Source: G963668435 sp963668435 (lineage in GTDB: Bacteria > Latescibacterota > Latescibacteria > Latescibacterales > Latescibacteraceae). Taken from it: DNA of 64,000 bases. A program made the translations under genes and the position numbers. The stretch is from contig CAXXSC010000008.1 in the NCBI GenBank assembly GCA_963668435.2, forward strand, positions 1,426,001 through 1,490,000, written 5' to 3'. How positions within the stretch are numbered: position 1 is the stretch's first letter; every line of letters starts with the position of its first letter. The notes under the pieces were generated by a model. It was not told where the DNA came from and ran no database searches. It worked only from the letters and a program-made list of their open reading frames with translations. Below, piece after piece: positions 22,627-30,526 of the stretch.

Positions 22627-25012
22627 ATACAACAGCCACGCGCTCGAGGTTCTCGAATTCGACCGTATCCTCGACATCGTGGCATCGCTGGCCGACTCCG
22701 GCTCAGCACAGGAAACAATCCGCGGATTAGTCCCGGTCACCGACATCTCCATAGTGCGGGAACGCCTCGAGGAAACCGGCGAAGTTATGCGGGCCATACA
22801 GTTCGACGACGCCCTTCCCGGCATCTCGCTGCATGACATGAGCAAGGTTTATCCCCTGCTGAAAATCAGCGGTTACAACCTCGGCATCGAGATCATCGCC
22901 GATATGGCGGATAATTTTGAAACAGCGCGGCATCTTTACAGCTATGCTGAAGACCGTAGTGAAAAATACCCCCGTTTCTGGAACATTGTCGAGAATGTGG
23001 CGACTTTCGAAAGCCTGGAAAACAGGATCAGGAACACGATCACACCCAGTCTGGAGATCGCTGACAATGCCTCTCCCGCACTGCGCCAGATACGGCGCAA
23101 ACTGGAACGTGCCCGTGACTCCCTGAGAAACCTTGTCGATAAAGCGCTCGCATCCATCGCCGACGATGTCGTTGCGGAACGTCTGGTGACCATAAGGAAC
23201 AACCGTTTCGTCATCCCGGTCAGGGACAGCATGAAAAACAAGGTTCCCGGCGCGGTTCACGACCGTTCGCAGTCGGGCAGGACACTCTTCATCGAGCCGC
23301 TTGCCTCTATCGAGGGCAACAACGAGCTTATCGAGCTGGAAATGGCCGAGCAGGCGGAAATCATCCGCATCCTCACCGAGCTGAGTGCTGAGATAGCGGA
23401 GCACCGAATAGAAATCGAAAAGAATCAGGCCATCCTTGTCAGATGCGGAGTGATCAAGGCGAAAGCACGCTACGGCGCCGCTGTTAACGCAGTCATCCCG
23501 GAGATCGAGGACCGGCCTGTCATCGCTATCAAGAACGGCCGTCACCCACTCCTGCAATGGAAACTGAAAAAGCAGGACAACGGTGATAATGTCGTGCCTC
23601 TCGACCTCATCCTCGGCGGCGACAGCAGGACAGTAGTCGTGACCGGACCCAATGCCGGCGGTAAAACGGTCGCGCTTAAAACAGTCGGACTCATGACAGT
23701 GATGGGACTCTGCGGAATCCCGCTTCCGGCTGACAGCGGCACATCCATATGTGTTCCCACGGACATTTTCGCGGACATCGGCGACGAGCAATCGGTGGAA
23801 AACGACCTCAGCACGTTCTCATCGCACATGCAGCAAATCGTAACCGTCCTCAAGGAGGCGGCACCCGGTGCGCTCGTGCTTTTCGACGAGCTCGGCGGCG
23901 GCACGAATCCGGCCGATGGCGAGGCTATAGCCCTTGCCGTGCTGAAACGGCTGACCGACCTCGGCGCCCTGACTGTCGCGACCACGCATCACGACGGTCT
24001 CAAGGTCTTTGCCCACGAAAGTGAGGGTGTGATCAACGCCTCGATGGAGTTCGACAACGAGCGCCTGATGCCGACATTCCGGCTCAGAACCGGCGTGCCA
24101 GGATCATCCTACGCATTCGAGATCGCCGCACGTTTCGGTATGCCCGAGGAGGTTCTGCAGGATGCGATTTCTCTCGCGGGCAGTGAACGGAAAAGCCTCG
24201 AAGGCCTCATTGCAAAACTCGAGGACCAGGTCAGGATTGCCGAGGATGCCCGCCGCGATGCCGAAAAATCCCGTCTGGAAATGGAAAAGCTCCGGAGTGA
24301 TTACAAGCAGAAGCGAGACGATATCAGCGAGCGCCGCCGGGAACTGATTGATGACGCGGTTCTCGAATCGAAAAAAGTGCTCGAGGATGTCAACCGCCGT
24401 ATCGAGCTCTCAGTCAAGAATATCAAGGAAAACAATGCCTCGAAAGAGGCCATAAAAAGCGCCCAGGAAGAGGTTGGCAAACTCAAGGAGCAGGTTGTCA
24501 AGGCTTCCCGTCGCGCGAAACCGAAAGCTAAACAGGACAAGCGGGAAAAGGCGAAAAATCCCGAACCGGGAATGACAGTATGGTCAGACTCACTCGCCTC
24601 CGCCGCGGAAATTGTCGAGATGCTCGATGGCGGCTCCAAGGCCCGTGTCAGGATCGGCACGAGCAAGGCTACCGTGGTCGTGAAAACGAACAGCCTTTTC
24701 GAGCACCATGAAAAAACCGAAAAGAAAAAGCAGGTGGTCAGGGTAAATGTTAGTTCATCGCGGGTTGACTCGAACGAGGTCGACCTTCGGGGAATGACAT
24801 TCGACGAGGCAAAAGACGAGCTCGAAATGTTCTTCGACCGCCTTCGCATGACAAACCTTGACACAGCTCATGTCATCCACGGCAAGGGCACCGGGGCGCT
24901 GAGAAAGAAAATCAGCGTTTTTCTCGACAAACACCCGCAGGTAATGGAACACCGTCTGGGCGCCTGGAATGAAGGCAGCTACGGTGTCACCATCGTTACA
25001 CTCAAACGTTGA
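22598..25012 (+). CDS. mutS2: MutS2 (ribosome-collision/recombination ATPase with Smr domain)
   Basis: 804 residues. N-terminal MutS-core helical region (YNSHALEVLEFDRIL...), ABC-type ATPase with Walker A GPNAGGKT (about 351-358), signature FSSHMQQ and Walker B LVLFDELGGGTNPADG, a Glu/Lys-rich coiled coil (about 520-660) and a C-terminal Smr endonuclease domain (about 727-804; VDLRGMTFDEA and HGKGTGALR). MutS2 suppresses recombination in some bacteria and splits collided ribosomes in Bacillus. It overlaps cvpA, and rsgA follows within 15 bp, so the three likely share a transcript. Confidence 0.95.
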   Translation: MNKEKKTSYKYNSHALEVLEFDRILDIVASLADSGSAQETIRGLVPVTDISIVRERLEETGEVMRAIQFDDALPGISLHDMSKVYPLLKISGYNLGIEIIADMADNFETARHLYSYAEDRSEKYPRFWNIVENVATFESLENRIRNTITPSLEIADNASPALRQIRRKLERARDSLRNLVDKALASIADDVVAERLVTIRNNRFVIPVRDSMKNKVPGAVHDRSQSGRTLFIEPLASIEGNNELIELEMAEQAEIIRILTELSAEIAEHRIEIEKNQAILVRCGVIKAKARYGAAVNAVIPEIEDRPVIAIKNGRHPLLQWKLKKQDNGDNVVPLDLILGGDSRTVVVTGPNAGGKTVALKTVGLMTVMGLCGIPLPADSGTSICVPTDIFADIGDEQSVENDLSTFSSHMQQIVTVLKEAAPGALVLFDELGGGTNPADGEAIALAVLKRLTDLGALTVATTHHDGLKVFAHESEGVINASMEFDNERLMPTFRLRTGVPGSSYAFEIAARFGMPEEVLQDAISLAGSERKSLEGLIAKLEDQVRIAEDARRDAEKSRLEMEKLRSDYKQKRDDISERRRELIDDAVLESKKVLEDVNRRIELSVKNIKENNASKEAIKSAQEEVGKLKEQVVKASRRAKPKAKQDKREKAKNPEPGMTVWSDSLASAAEIVEMLDGGSKARVRIGTSKATVVVKTNSLFEHHEKTEKKKQVVRVNVSSSRVDSNEVDLRGMTFDEAKDELEMFFDRLRMTNLDTAHVIHGKGTGALRKKISVFLDKHPQVMEHRLGAWNEGSYGVTIVTLKR

Positions 25013-25026
25013 CAAAGGACTTGGGG

Positions 25027-26100
25027 ATGAAGGAACGAAGTGAACGTGAAATAGAACTTATGAATGCAATAGAAGCACTACCGGAACGAGGACTCGAACT
25101 GGCGCGAATAACGTCGGTCAACCGAAGCGGCTATACCGTGCGTACAGGAAACAGGGACATGCAGGCAGATGCCAGTGGCAAACTCCTTTTCGCCATCGAA
25201 TGCGGCGACAAGTCTCCGGCAACAGGGGATTGGGCGGCGATCATGCCGGTCGAAGGCGGCGACAGAGCAGTCATCATCGAGCTTCTGCCACGCAGGACCA
25301 TGCTCGCCCGTCAGACTGCAGGAAAACGGATCGCCGAACAGGTAATCGCGTCAAATATCGATGTCATTTTTATAGTCATCGGCCTCGACGGCAACTATAA
25401 ACCCAGTCGTATCGAACGCTATCTCACGGCAGCGAAGGGAAGCGGCGCGGAAGCTGTCGTGATACTGACAAAAGCCGACCTCCACACGGAAGATGAGCTT
25501 ACCGACATCGTAGAGGAGGCGCAAAAATCATCCGGCGGCAGCCCTGTTCATGCTATATCTTCGCTCAGCGGCAGCGGCATAGAAACAGTCAGGGATTATC
25601 TTACGCCCGATATCACCATCTGCTTCATCGGATCTTCGGGTGTCGGCAAATCAACGCTGATCAACCGTCTTGCCGGCTTCGACATGCTCGCGACAGCCGA
25701 GGTACGGGGAAAAGACTCGAAAGGCCGTCACACAACGACCCGGCGTGAACTGATCTATTTCGATAACGGCAGCGCTCTCATCGACACGCCCGGTATGCGG
25801 GAATTCGGCATCTGGGACGACAGCGCCGATGTCGGTGCGGCTTTCACCGATATCGAGGCACTCACGGAAAACTGCCGTTTCGCCGACTGCAAGCACGAGA
25901 ATGAGCCGGGCTGCGCGATCCTCGAGGCCATCGAGGACGGCAGTCTCGATCCCAAACGCTTCAAGAGCTATAAGAAACTGTTGCGTGAGGTGCGATTCGC
26001 CTCGGAGAACAAGCGCGAATACCTCCGCGAAAAAGATAACCTGTTTAAAGGTTATCACAAAATGACAAAAGAAATATACCGGCGGAAAGGCCGTCTCTGA
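25027..26100 (+). CDS. rsgA: Ribosome small-subunit biogenesis GTPase RsgA
   Basis: 357 residues from ATG 25027 (AAAGGA 8 nt before); an in-frame TTG at 25009 overlaps mutS2 and is less likely. An OB-fold (about 20-90) is followed by a circularly permuted GTPase: G4 TKAD, G1 GSSGVGKST (about 202-210), then G3 DTPG. A zinc-finger cluster CRFADCKHENEPGC stands near residue 285. RsgA checks late 30S maturation. Length and order of domains are typical. Confidence 0.95.
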   Translation: MKERSEREIELMNAIEALPERGLELARITSVNRSGYTVRTGNRDMQADASGKLLFAIECGDKSPATGDWAAIMPVEGGDRAVIIELLPRRTMLARQTAGKRIAEQVIASNIDVIFIVIGLDGNYKPSRIERYLTAAKGSGAEAVVILTKADLHTEDELTDIVEEAQKSSGGSPVHAISSLSGSGIETVRDYLTPDITICFIGSSGVGKSTLINRLAGFDMLATAEVRGKDSKGRHTTTRRELIYFDNGSALIDTPGMREFGIWDDSADVGAAFTDIEALTENCRFADCKHENEPGCAILEAIEDGSLDPKRFKSYKKLLREVRFASENKREYLREKDNLFKGYHKMTKEIYRRKGRL

Positions 26101-26126
26101 CAGCCCCGCATCGCATAGGACATAAC

Positions 26127-27185
26127 ATGTATACAAGAAATGAAACACGGCAGATCAGCATTCGCGGCCTCGCTGTCGGCGGAGGAAGTCCGGTCCGTAT
26201 CCAGTCCATGACCAACACCGATACGCGGGATGTGGAGGCGACTGTCGGACAGGCAAAACGTCTTGCCTCGGCAGGCTGCGAGATCATCCGCATCGCAATA
26301 CCCGACGAGACAGCCGCTGAGGCACTCAAAGAAATACGCGCGGCACTGGATATTCCCCTCGTCGCCGACATCCATTTCAAGCATACGCTGGCACTTCGGG
26401 CTCTCGAGGCAGGCATCGACAAGCTCAGGATCAATCCAGGCAACATCGGATCGTCCGATCGTGTCAGGGAGGTTGCCGAGGCGGCAAAAGAGAGGGGAGT
26501 GCCTATCCGGGTCGGCGTAAACGCGGGCTCGCTTCGAAAAGATATCCTGGAACGTCACGGGCACCCGACTCCGGAGGCTCTGGCTGAAAGCGCATTCGAG
26601 GAGGTCGATGTGCTCAACGAGGCCGGATTCGAGGATGTCGCTGTCTCGATCAAGGCATCGAATGTTATGAACACGCTCAAGGCAAACCTGCTTTTCGCGG
26701 AGAAAAAAAACAATCCCCTGCATCTCGGTATAACAGAATCCGGCACACTTGCCTACGGCACCATCAAATCCTCATGCGGACTCGGCGCACTGCTCTCGCA
26801 CGGAATTGGCGATACAATGAGGGTATCGCTTACGGCCGATCCGGTCGAGGAGGTGCGCGTCGGCATCGCTATCCTCAAGTCGGCGGGCCTTCGTCAGGCA
26901 GGCGCGGAGGTCGTGAGCTGCCCTACCTGCGGCAGGACCGAGGTCGACATCATTTCACTCGCGAAAGAGGTCGAATCGCGCGCTGAAAAAATCAGCACAC
27001 CAATCAGCATCGCGGTCATGGGCTGCGTGGTCAACGGTCCGGGAGAGGCACGTGAGTCCGATTACGGTATCGCGGGCGGCAAAGGCGAGGGCCTTCTGTT
27101 CAGAAAAGGCGAGATCATCGGCAAGGTCCCGGAAGCTGAACTTGTCGACTCACTTTTCGACCTCATCAGAAAAGACCTTGGCTGA
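26127..27185 (+). CDS. ispG: 4-hydroxy-3-methylbut-2-enyl diphosphate synthase
   Basis: 352 residues. IspG makes HMBPP in the non-mevalonate isoprenoid pathway. The TIM-barrel half shows VRIQSMTNTDT, VADIHFKHTLA and LRINPGNIG. The iron-sulfur half has CPTCGRTEVD (about 265-274) and VMGCVVNGPGEA, giving the three cysteine ligands of the [4Fe-4S] cluster. It lacks the middle insertion domain seen in some bacteria and plants. Short 26-bp gap after rsgA. Confidence 0.96.
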   Translation: MYTRNETRQISIRGLAVGGGSPVRIQSMTNTDTRDVEATVGQAKRLASAGCEIIRIAIPDETAAEALKEIRAALDIPLVADIHFKHTLALRALEAGIDKLRINPGNIGSSDRVREVAEAAKERGVPIRVGVNAGSLRKDILERHGHPTPEALAESAFEEVDVLNEAGFEDVAVSIKASNVMNTLKANLLFAEKKNNPLHLGITESGTLAYGTIKSSCGLGALLSHGIGDTMRVSLTADPVEEVRVGIAILKSAGLRQAGAEVVSCPTCGRTEVDIISLAKEVESRAEKISTPISIAVMGCVVNGPGEARESDYGIAGGKGEGLLFRKGEIIGKVPEAELVDSLFDLIRKDLG

Positions 27186-27230
27186 ATCAGGTTTTTATTA
27201 TCGCAACAAATATTTGATTTTACGAAACAT

Positions 27231-27268
27231 AAAAAACGGGAATGCGCTGAAAAGGCATTCCCGTTTTT
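27231..27268. terminator. Bidirectional terminator between ispG and the outer-membrane gene
   Basis: CGGGAATGC (27237-27245) pairs with GCATTCCCG (27255-27263); A's precede and T's follow, so it can end transcription from both converging sides. Confidence 0.85.
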
Positions 27269-27290
27269 CATTGCATCAGCATTTGTGCAC

Positions 27291-29522
27291 TCAGAAACTC
27301 TGGACAAAATTAACAGTCCAGTTCGAACTGTGCGTAACCGGCCCCACGGGAACAGCCCAGTTGACCCTGACACCGTCCATCTCGAGATCCACAAACGGGA
27401 TATCGTCACCATCAAACGGAATAAAACCGTAGTTAAACAGAATGCCGACACCGACATCCCGCCTGATATTGTCGAATTTCACCTCCTGCCCCTTGAACCA
27501 CACATCGCCTGCATCGCCAAACAGCACGAAACCGATATCATCACCGTTATCAGCAAGATAATACTCGACATTCATCAGCGCCATCCTGTTGCCGCCGTAC
27601 TGGAATCCAAACGGCATTCCGTCCGGCACCGACTGATAATCATAGCCCCGAAGTGTATTCAGGCCGCCGAGGTTGAATGCACGGAATCCGGGAAGGACAT
27701 CCTCGGAATAACCACCGGCAAGCCGGACTTTCAGGAAATTGTCGCGCGACAGGCGCCAGGTTGTAGAAGCATTACCGAGCAGACGGGTGTATTCACCGAC
27801 AGTATTGTGCCCCTTGTCAAGGGTGTGTTCCAGCTCGAGCCTGAGCCCGCCGCTTGTCAGACGGTCATGACGCCAGAGAGAAAGCCGTGCGCGGACACCG
27901 ACAAGACGGCCCAGTTCCGCCTCGGAAAGCGGAAGGTTGTCATCCTTGACATGACGGTGGTTGAACACTGACCAGTTCGTATGTTTTTTCACCGTGCTGA
28001 ACTTGTCCTCAAAATACTCGCCCTCGAGTCTTAACCATTTGAGCGGTGAAAACTTGACAAATCCCTTTGCGCCCTCGACCTGGTAAAAATGCTTTGTTTC
28101 AAGGCCGAAAAGAAGGGCGTTAAGGCTGGATTCGTCGCGCGGAATGGCCCAATCCACCACTGATTCGTAATCGAGACGGTAGCCTCCTCCAAGTGTCAGG
28201 ATGTCGTTGAACAGGCGTTTTTCCGCCAGTGCGCGATATGTCCACTCGCTGTTGGCGAAATGGTATTCACCCGAGGCCTTTATCTCTGAAATAGGTCCGA
28301 GAAGGCTTGTGACCGTAACCTCCGGACCGATACCGACACCGCCGATCCTGCTGAACGAGGCGCTGAGATCATAATCACGGTCGTGTGCCTTGACCTCGTA
28401 GACATGGATTTTCAACTTGCCGTCAAGACTGATACTGAAATTCGTGAATTTCACAAATCGATGTTTCTTCAGGATATCGACATGCCCCCGGATCTGTTCA
28501 CGGGTATAGCGCTGCCCCGTTGTCATATTGAGCATCGCTCTGACCTCATCTTCCTCGAGAAGATACAGGCCGCTGAAACTGATCGAGGTGACAACCCCCT
28601 CCTCGAACCTGGGTTTCGGTTCAGTTTTCTTTTCCGTAACCCTTTCAGCTCGATCTGGTTTTTCACGTGAGCCCTCATAGCGTGAATTCCGGACAGTGAT
28701 ATCGCCGAACTCAGAATTCAGACTGATTTTCGGGCCACCGCCGTTGAGTATGCGGATACCTTCATTACCGCTTTCAGCACCATCGAGATCACCACTTGTC
28801 CGGAAATGCACCGAGCCAAATGACTTGCTGGTTATAAACTCCGCACCGATTTCACGGGGAATCGCGATATCCACATTGCCGAAAGAGGCGTTGGCACGGG
28901 AGTCACCCCTTAAATCAACGAGATCGACCCTGACAGTCCCGAATTCGCTGTCGATACTGAAAGAACCGTCGAGACCGTCACAGCGGACAGAACCGAACTC
29001 GGAATTCACATTGACACGCCCCACGTGGTCCCGCGCCTCCGCATCACCGAACTCGTTGTCAATATAAAGCTTGCCATTGGTGCCAACAGTTTTCAATTTC
29101 GAAAAATCAGCACTGATATTCATATCGACATCGGAAGGCCCCCTGACATCGAGAGTTACCCGCCAGTCTTTCCTGTTGAACAGGCGTTTGAATATGCCTG
29201 CCGAATTATCTTTCGGGCGCTCGAGACGTATTTTAACCTTTCCGTCGCTTTCGGTTATTTCAAGCCGGATGTATTCCATCATTTCGTCGAACTCTTCCTG
29301 GTCGACATCATTGATCCGGCACTTGAAATGGACAGAAAATTCCTGGGCATCAGGGTCGCCGCGATAATTAAAATCGGTGTAACCGAGATTGTCGAACGCT
29401 ATCTCGCGAACACCCGAAGCGGAAATAATATGCGATTCAGTCTCACTGTATTCAGCAAGAGCAATCTGAGCCCCAAAGACTGCAATACAAGCAGTCAGCA
29501 ATAATTTAATAGCATTTTTCAT
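27291..29522 (-). CDS. Outer-membrane protein: DUF4097-like N-domain, POTRA-like segment, Omp85-type barrel
   Basis: 743 residues from ATG 29522, chosen because GGAGGGAGG lies just upstream; the ATG at 29540 precedes it. After a signal peptide comes a beta-repeat region (about 90-290) of the DUF4097 type, with repeated VNSEFGSVR, IDSEFGTVR and LNSEFGDIT units. A POTRA-like unit follows (about 305-380; ISFSGLYLLEEDEVRAML). The C-terminal barrel holds the NLGGLNTLRGYDYQS motif of Omp85/surface-antigen proteins and ends in aromatic Phe, a barrel-assembly signal. This domain order is unusual. It ends a probable three-gene unit. Confidence 0.75.
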   Translation of the reverse strand: MKNAIKLLLTACIAVFGAQIALAEYSETESHIISASGVREIAFDNLGYTDFNYRGDPDAQEFSVHFKCRINDVDQEEFDEMMEYIRLEITESDGKVKIRLERPKDNSAGIFKRLFNRKDWRVTLDVRGPSDVDMNISADFSKLKTVGTNGKLYIDNEFGDAEARDHVGRVNVNSEFGSVRCDGLDGSFSIDSEFGTVRVDLVDLRGDSRANASFGNVDIAIPREIGAEFITSKSFGSVHFRTSGDLDGAESGNEGIRILNGGGPKISLNSEFGDITVRNSRYEGSREKPDRAERVTEKKTEPKPRFEEGVVTSISFSGLYLLEEDEVRAMLNMTTGQRYTREQIRGHVDILKKHRFVKFTNFSISLDGKLKIHVYEVKAHDRDYDLSASFSRIGGVGIGPEVTVTSLLGPISEIKASGEYHFANSEWTYRALAEKRLFNDILTLGGGYRLDYESVVDWAIPRDESSLNALLFGLETKHFYQVEGAKGFVKFSPLKWLRLEGEYFEDKFSTVKKHTNWSVFNHRHVKDDNLPLSEAELGRLVGVRARLSLWRHDRLTSGGLRLELEHTLDKGHNTVGEYTRLLGNASTTWRLSRDNFLKVRLAGGYSEDVLPGFRAFNLGGLNTLRGYDYQSVPDGMPFGFQYGGNRMALMNVEYYLADNGDDIGFVLFGDAGDVWFKGQEVKFDNIRRDVGVGILFNYGFIPFDGDDIPFVDLEMDGVRVNWAVPVGPVTHSSNWTVNFVQSF

Positions 29523-29564
29523 TCGCCTGCCTCCCTCCATACATTATCCTCATTGATTGCGTTT

Positions 29565-30497
29565 TTATGCGTTCCTTCCACCGGTATGGGTCATCAGCAT
29601 GACACCGAACGATGCGGCGGTAAATGCGATTGCGACGATAGCACCCAGCACGGGAATGTTTTTCACGATGCCGATCGCAAGGACACCTAGAAGGACATTC
29701 ACCATCATGGTCCGCCCTTCGGCCTCCGGAACAATTCTTCCGACCCACAAGGCGACTCCGACAGAACCGACAAGATAGATCAGGTACATGGCCACGATAA
29801 ACAGCGGCACCAGCGGAATCCCGATAATCGTGACCAGCAAAAGAATTCCAGTCACCGGCGTAAGTATCAGTACGACAACGCCGAGAAGCATCGCTTTCGG
29901 AAAATCGTCACGGAGATACAGCGCCATGGACGACACCTTGTTCGGGAACAGGTAAGTGATCACTGCGGCGACAGCGAAGGAAAACAGGAGTTTCAGCAGC
30001 AATATGGCAAAACCGAACATGAATCCCATAGCACCGAAAATCCCGGTGAACGGCCCGAAAATGAGCCCTTTGAATATTCCGGGAACAATATCGCCGACAT
30101 GCCCTATTGGGTGACGGCGAAACGGCTTCCTGCCGGGCCTTCGCATGAAATCACCCTTGACATTGGCGCCGGGATCGACTTTAACCTCTCCTCCAATCGA
30201 CTTGAGGTCGCCTTTGACAGTCGCCCCCGACCGTATGATAACATCGCCGCCGATGGACACGACATTTTTGCCGACCTCGCCGCCGGCCTCGACGATAACA
30301 TCGCCGCCGACTGATACGGCATCCTTCTCGACAACACCGTACACATACACATCACCGGTTACAGACACAGCCTCATCGACTGTCTCGTGCACACCAACTG
30401 TAAGCGAATTGCCAAAACTGTGTTTCGCCTCGGAAACATCCGGCATCAGCATACAAAGCGAGGCCAGAATAAGGGAAAACAGGCTCATTCCTCTCAT
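29565..30497 (-). CDS. Polymer-forming (bactofilin-like) membrane protein
   Basis: 310 residues from ATG 30497 (AAGGAGG 5 nt upstream). After a signal sequence, residues ~30-115 are a bactofilin-like beta-helix with short repeats (SVTGDVYVYG, SVGGDVIVEAGG, SIGGDVIIRSG, SIGGEVKVDPG). Then come four or more hydrophobic segments (about 145-310; FGFAILLLKLLFSFAVAAV, LLGVVVLILTPVTGILLLV, and others). Predicted location is the inner membrane with the helix on the periplasmic side. The 42-bp gap to the next gene suggests co-transcription with the barrel protein. Function unknown. Confidence 0.75.
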   Translation of the reverse strand: MRGMSLFSLILASLCMLMPDVSEAKHSFGNSLTVGVHETVDEAVSVTGDVYVYGVVEKDAVSVGGDVIVEAGGEVGKNVVSIGGDVIIRSGATVKGDLKSIGGEVKVDPGANVKGDFMRRPGRKPFRRHPIGHVGDIVPGIFKGLIFGPFTGIFGAMGFMFGFAILLLKLLFSFAVAAVITYLFPNKVSSMALYLRDDFPKAMLLGVVVLILTPVTGILLLVTIIGIPLVPLFIVAMYLIYLVGSVGVALWVGRIVPEAEGRTMMVNVLLGVLAIGIVKNIPVLGAIVAIAFTAASFGVMLMTHTGGRNA

Positions 30498-30526
30498 GAC
30501 ATCCTCCTTCACGAGCATGTATTGTA

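Noticed and set aside
22727..23791. Long minus-strand open frame (354 codons)
   Set aside because: It is antisense to mutS2, whose ATPase motifs fix the coding strand.
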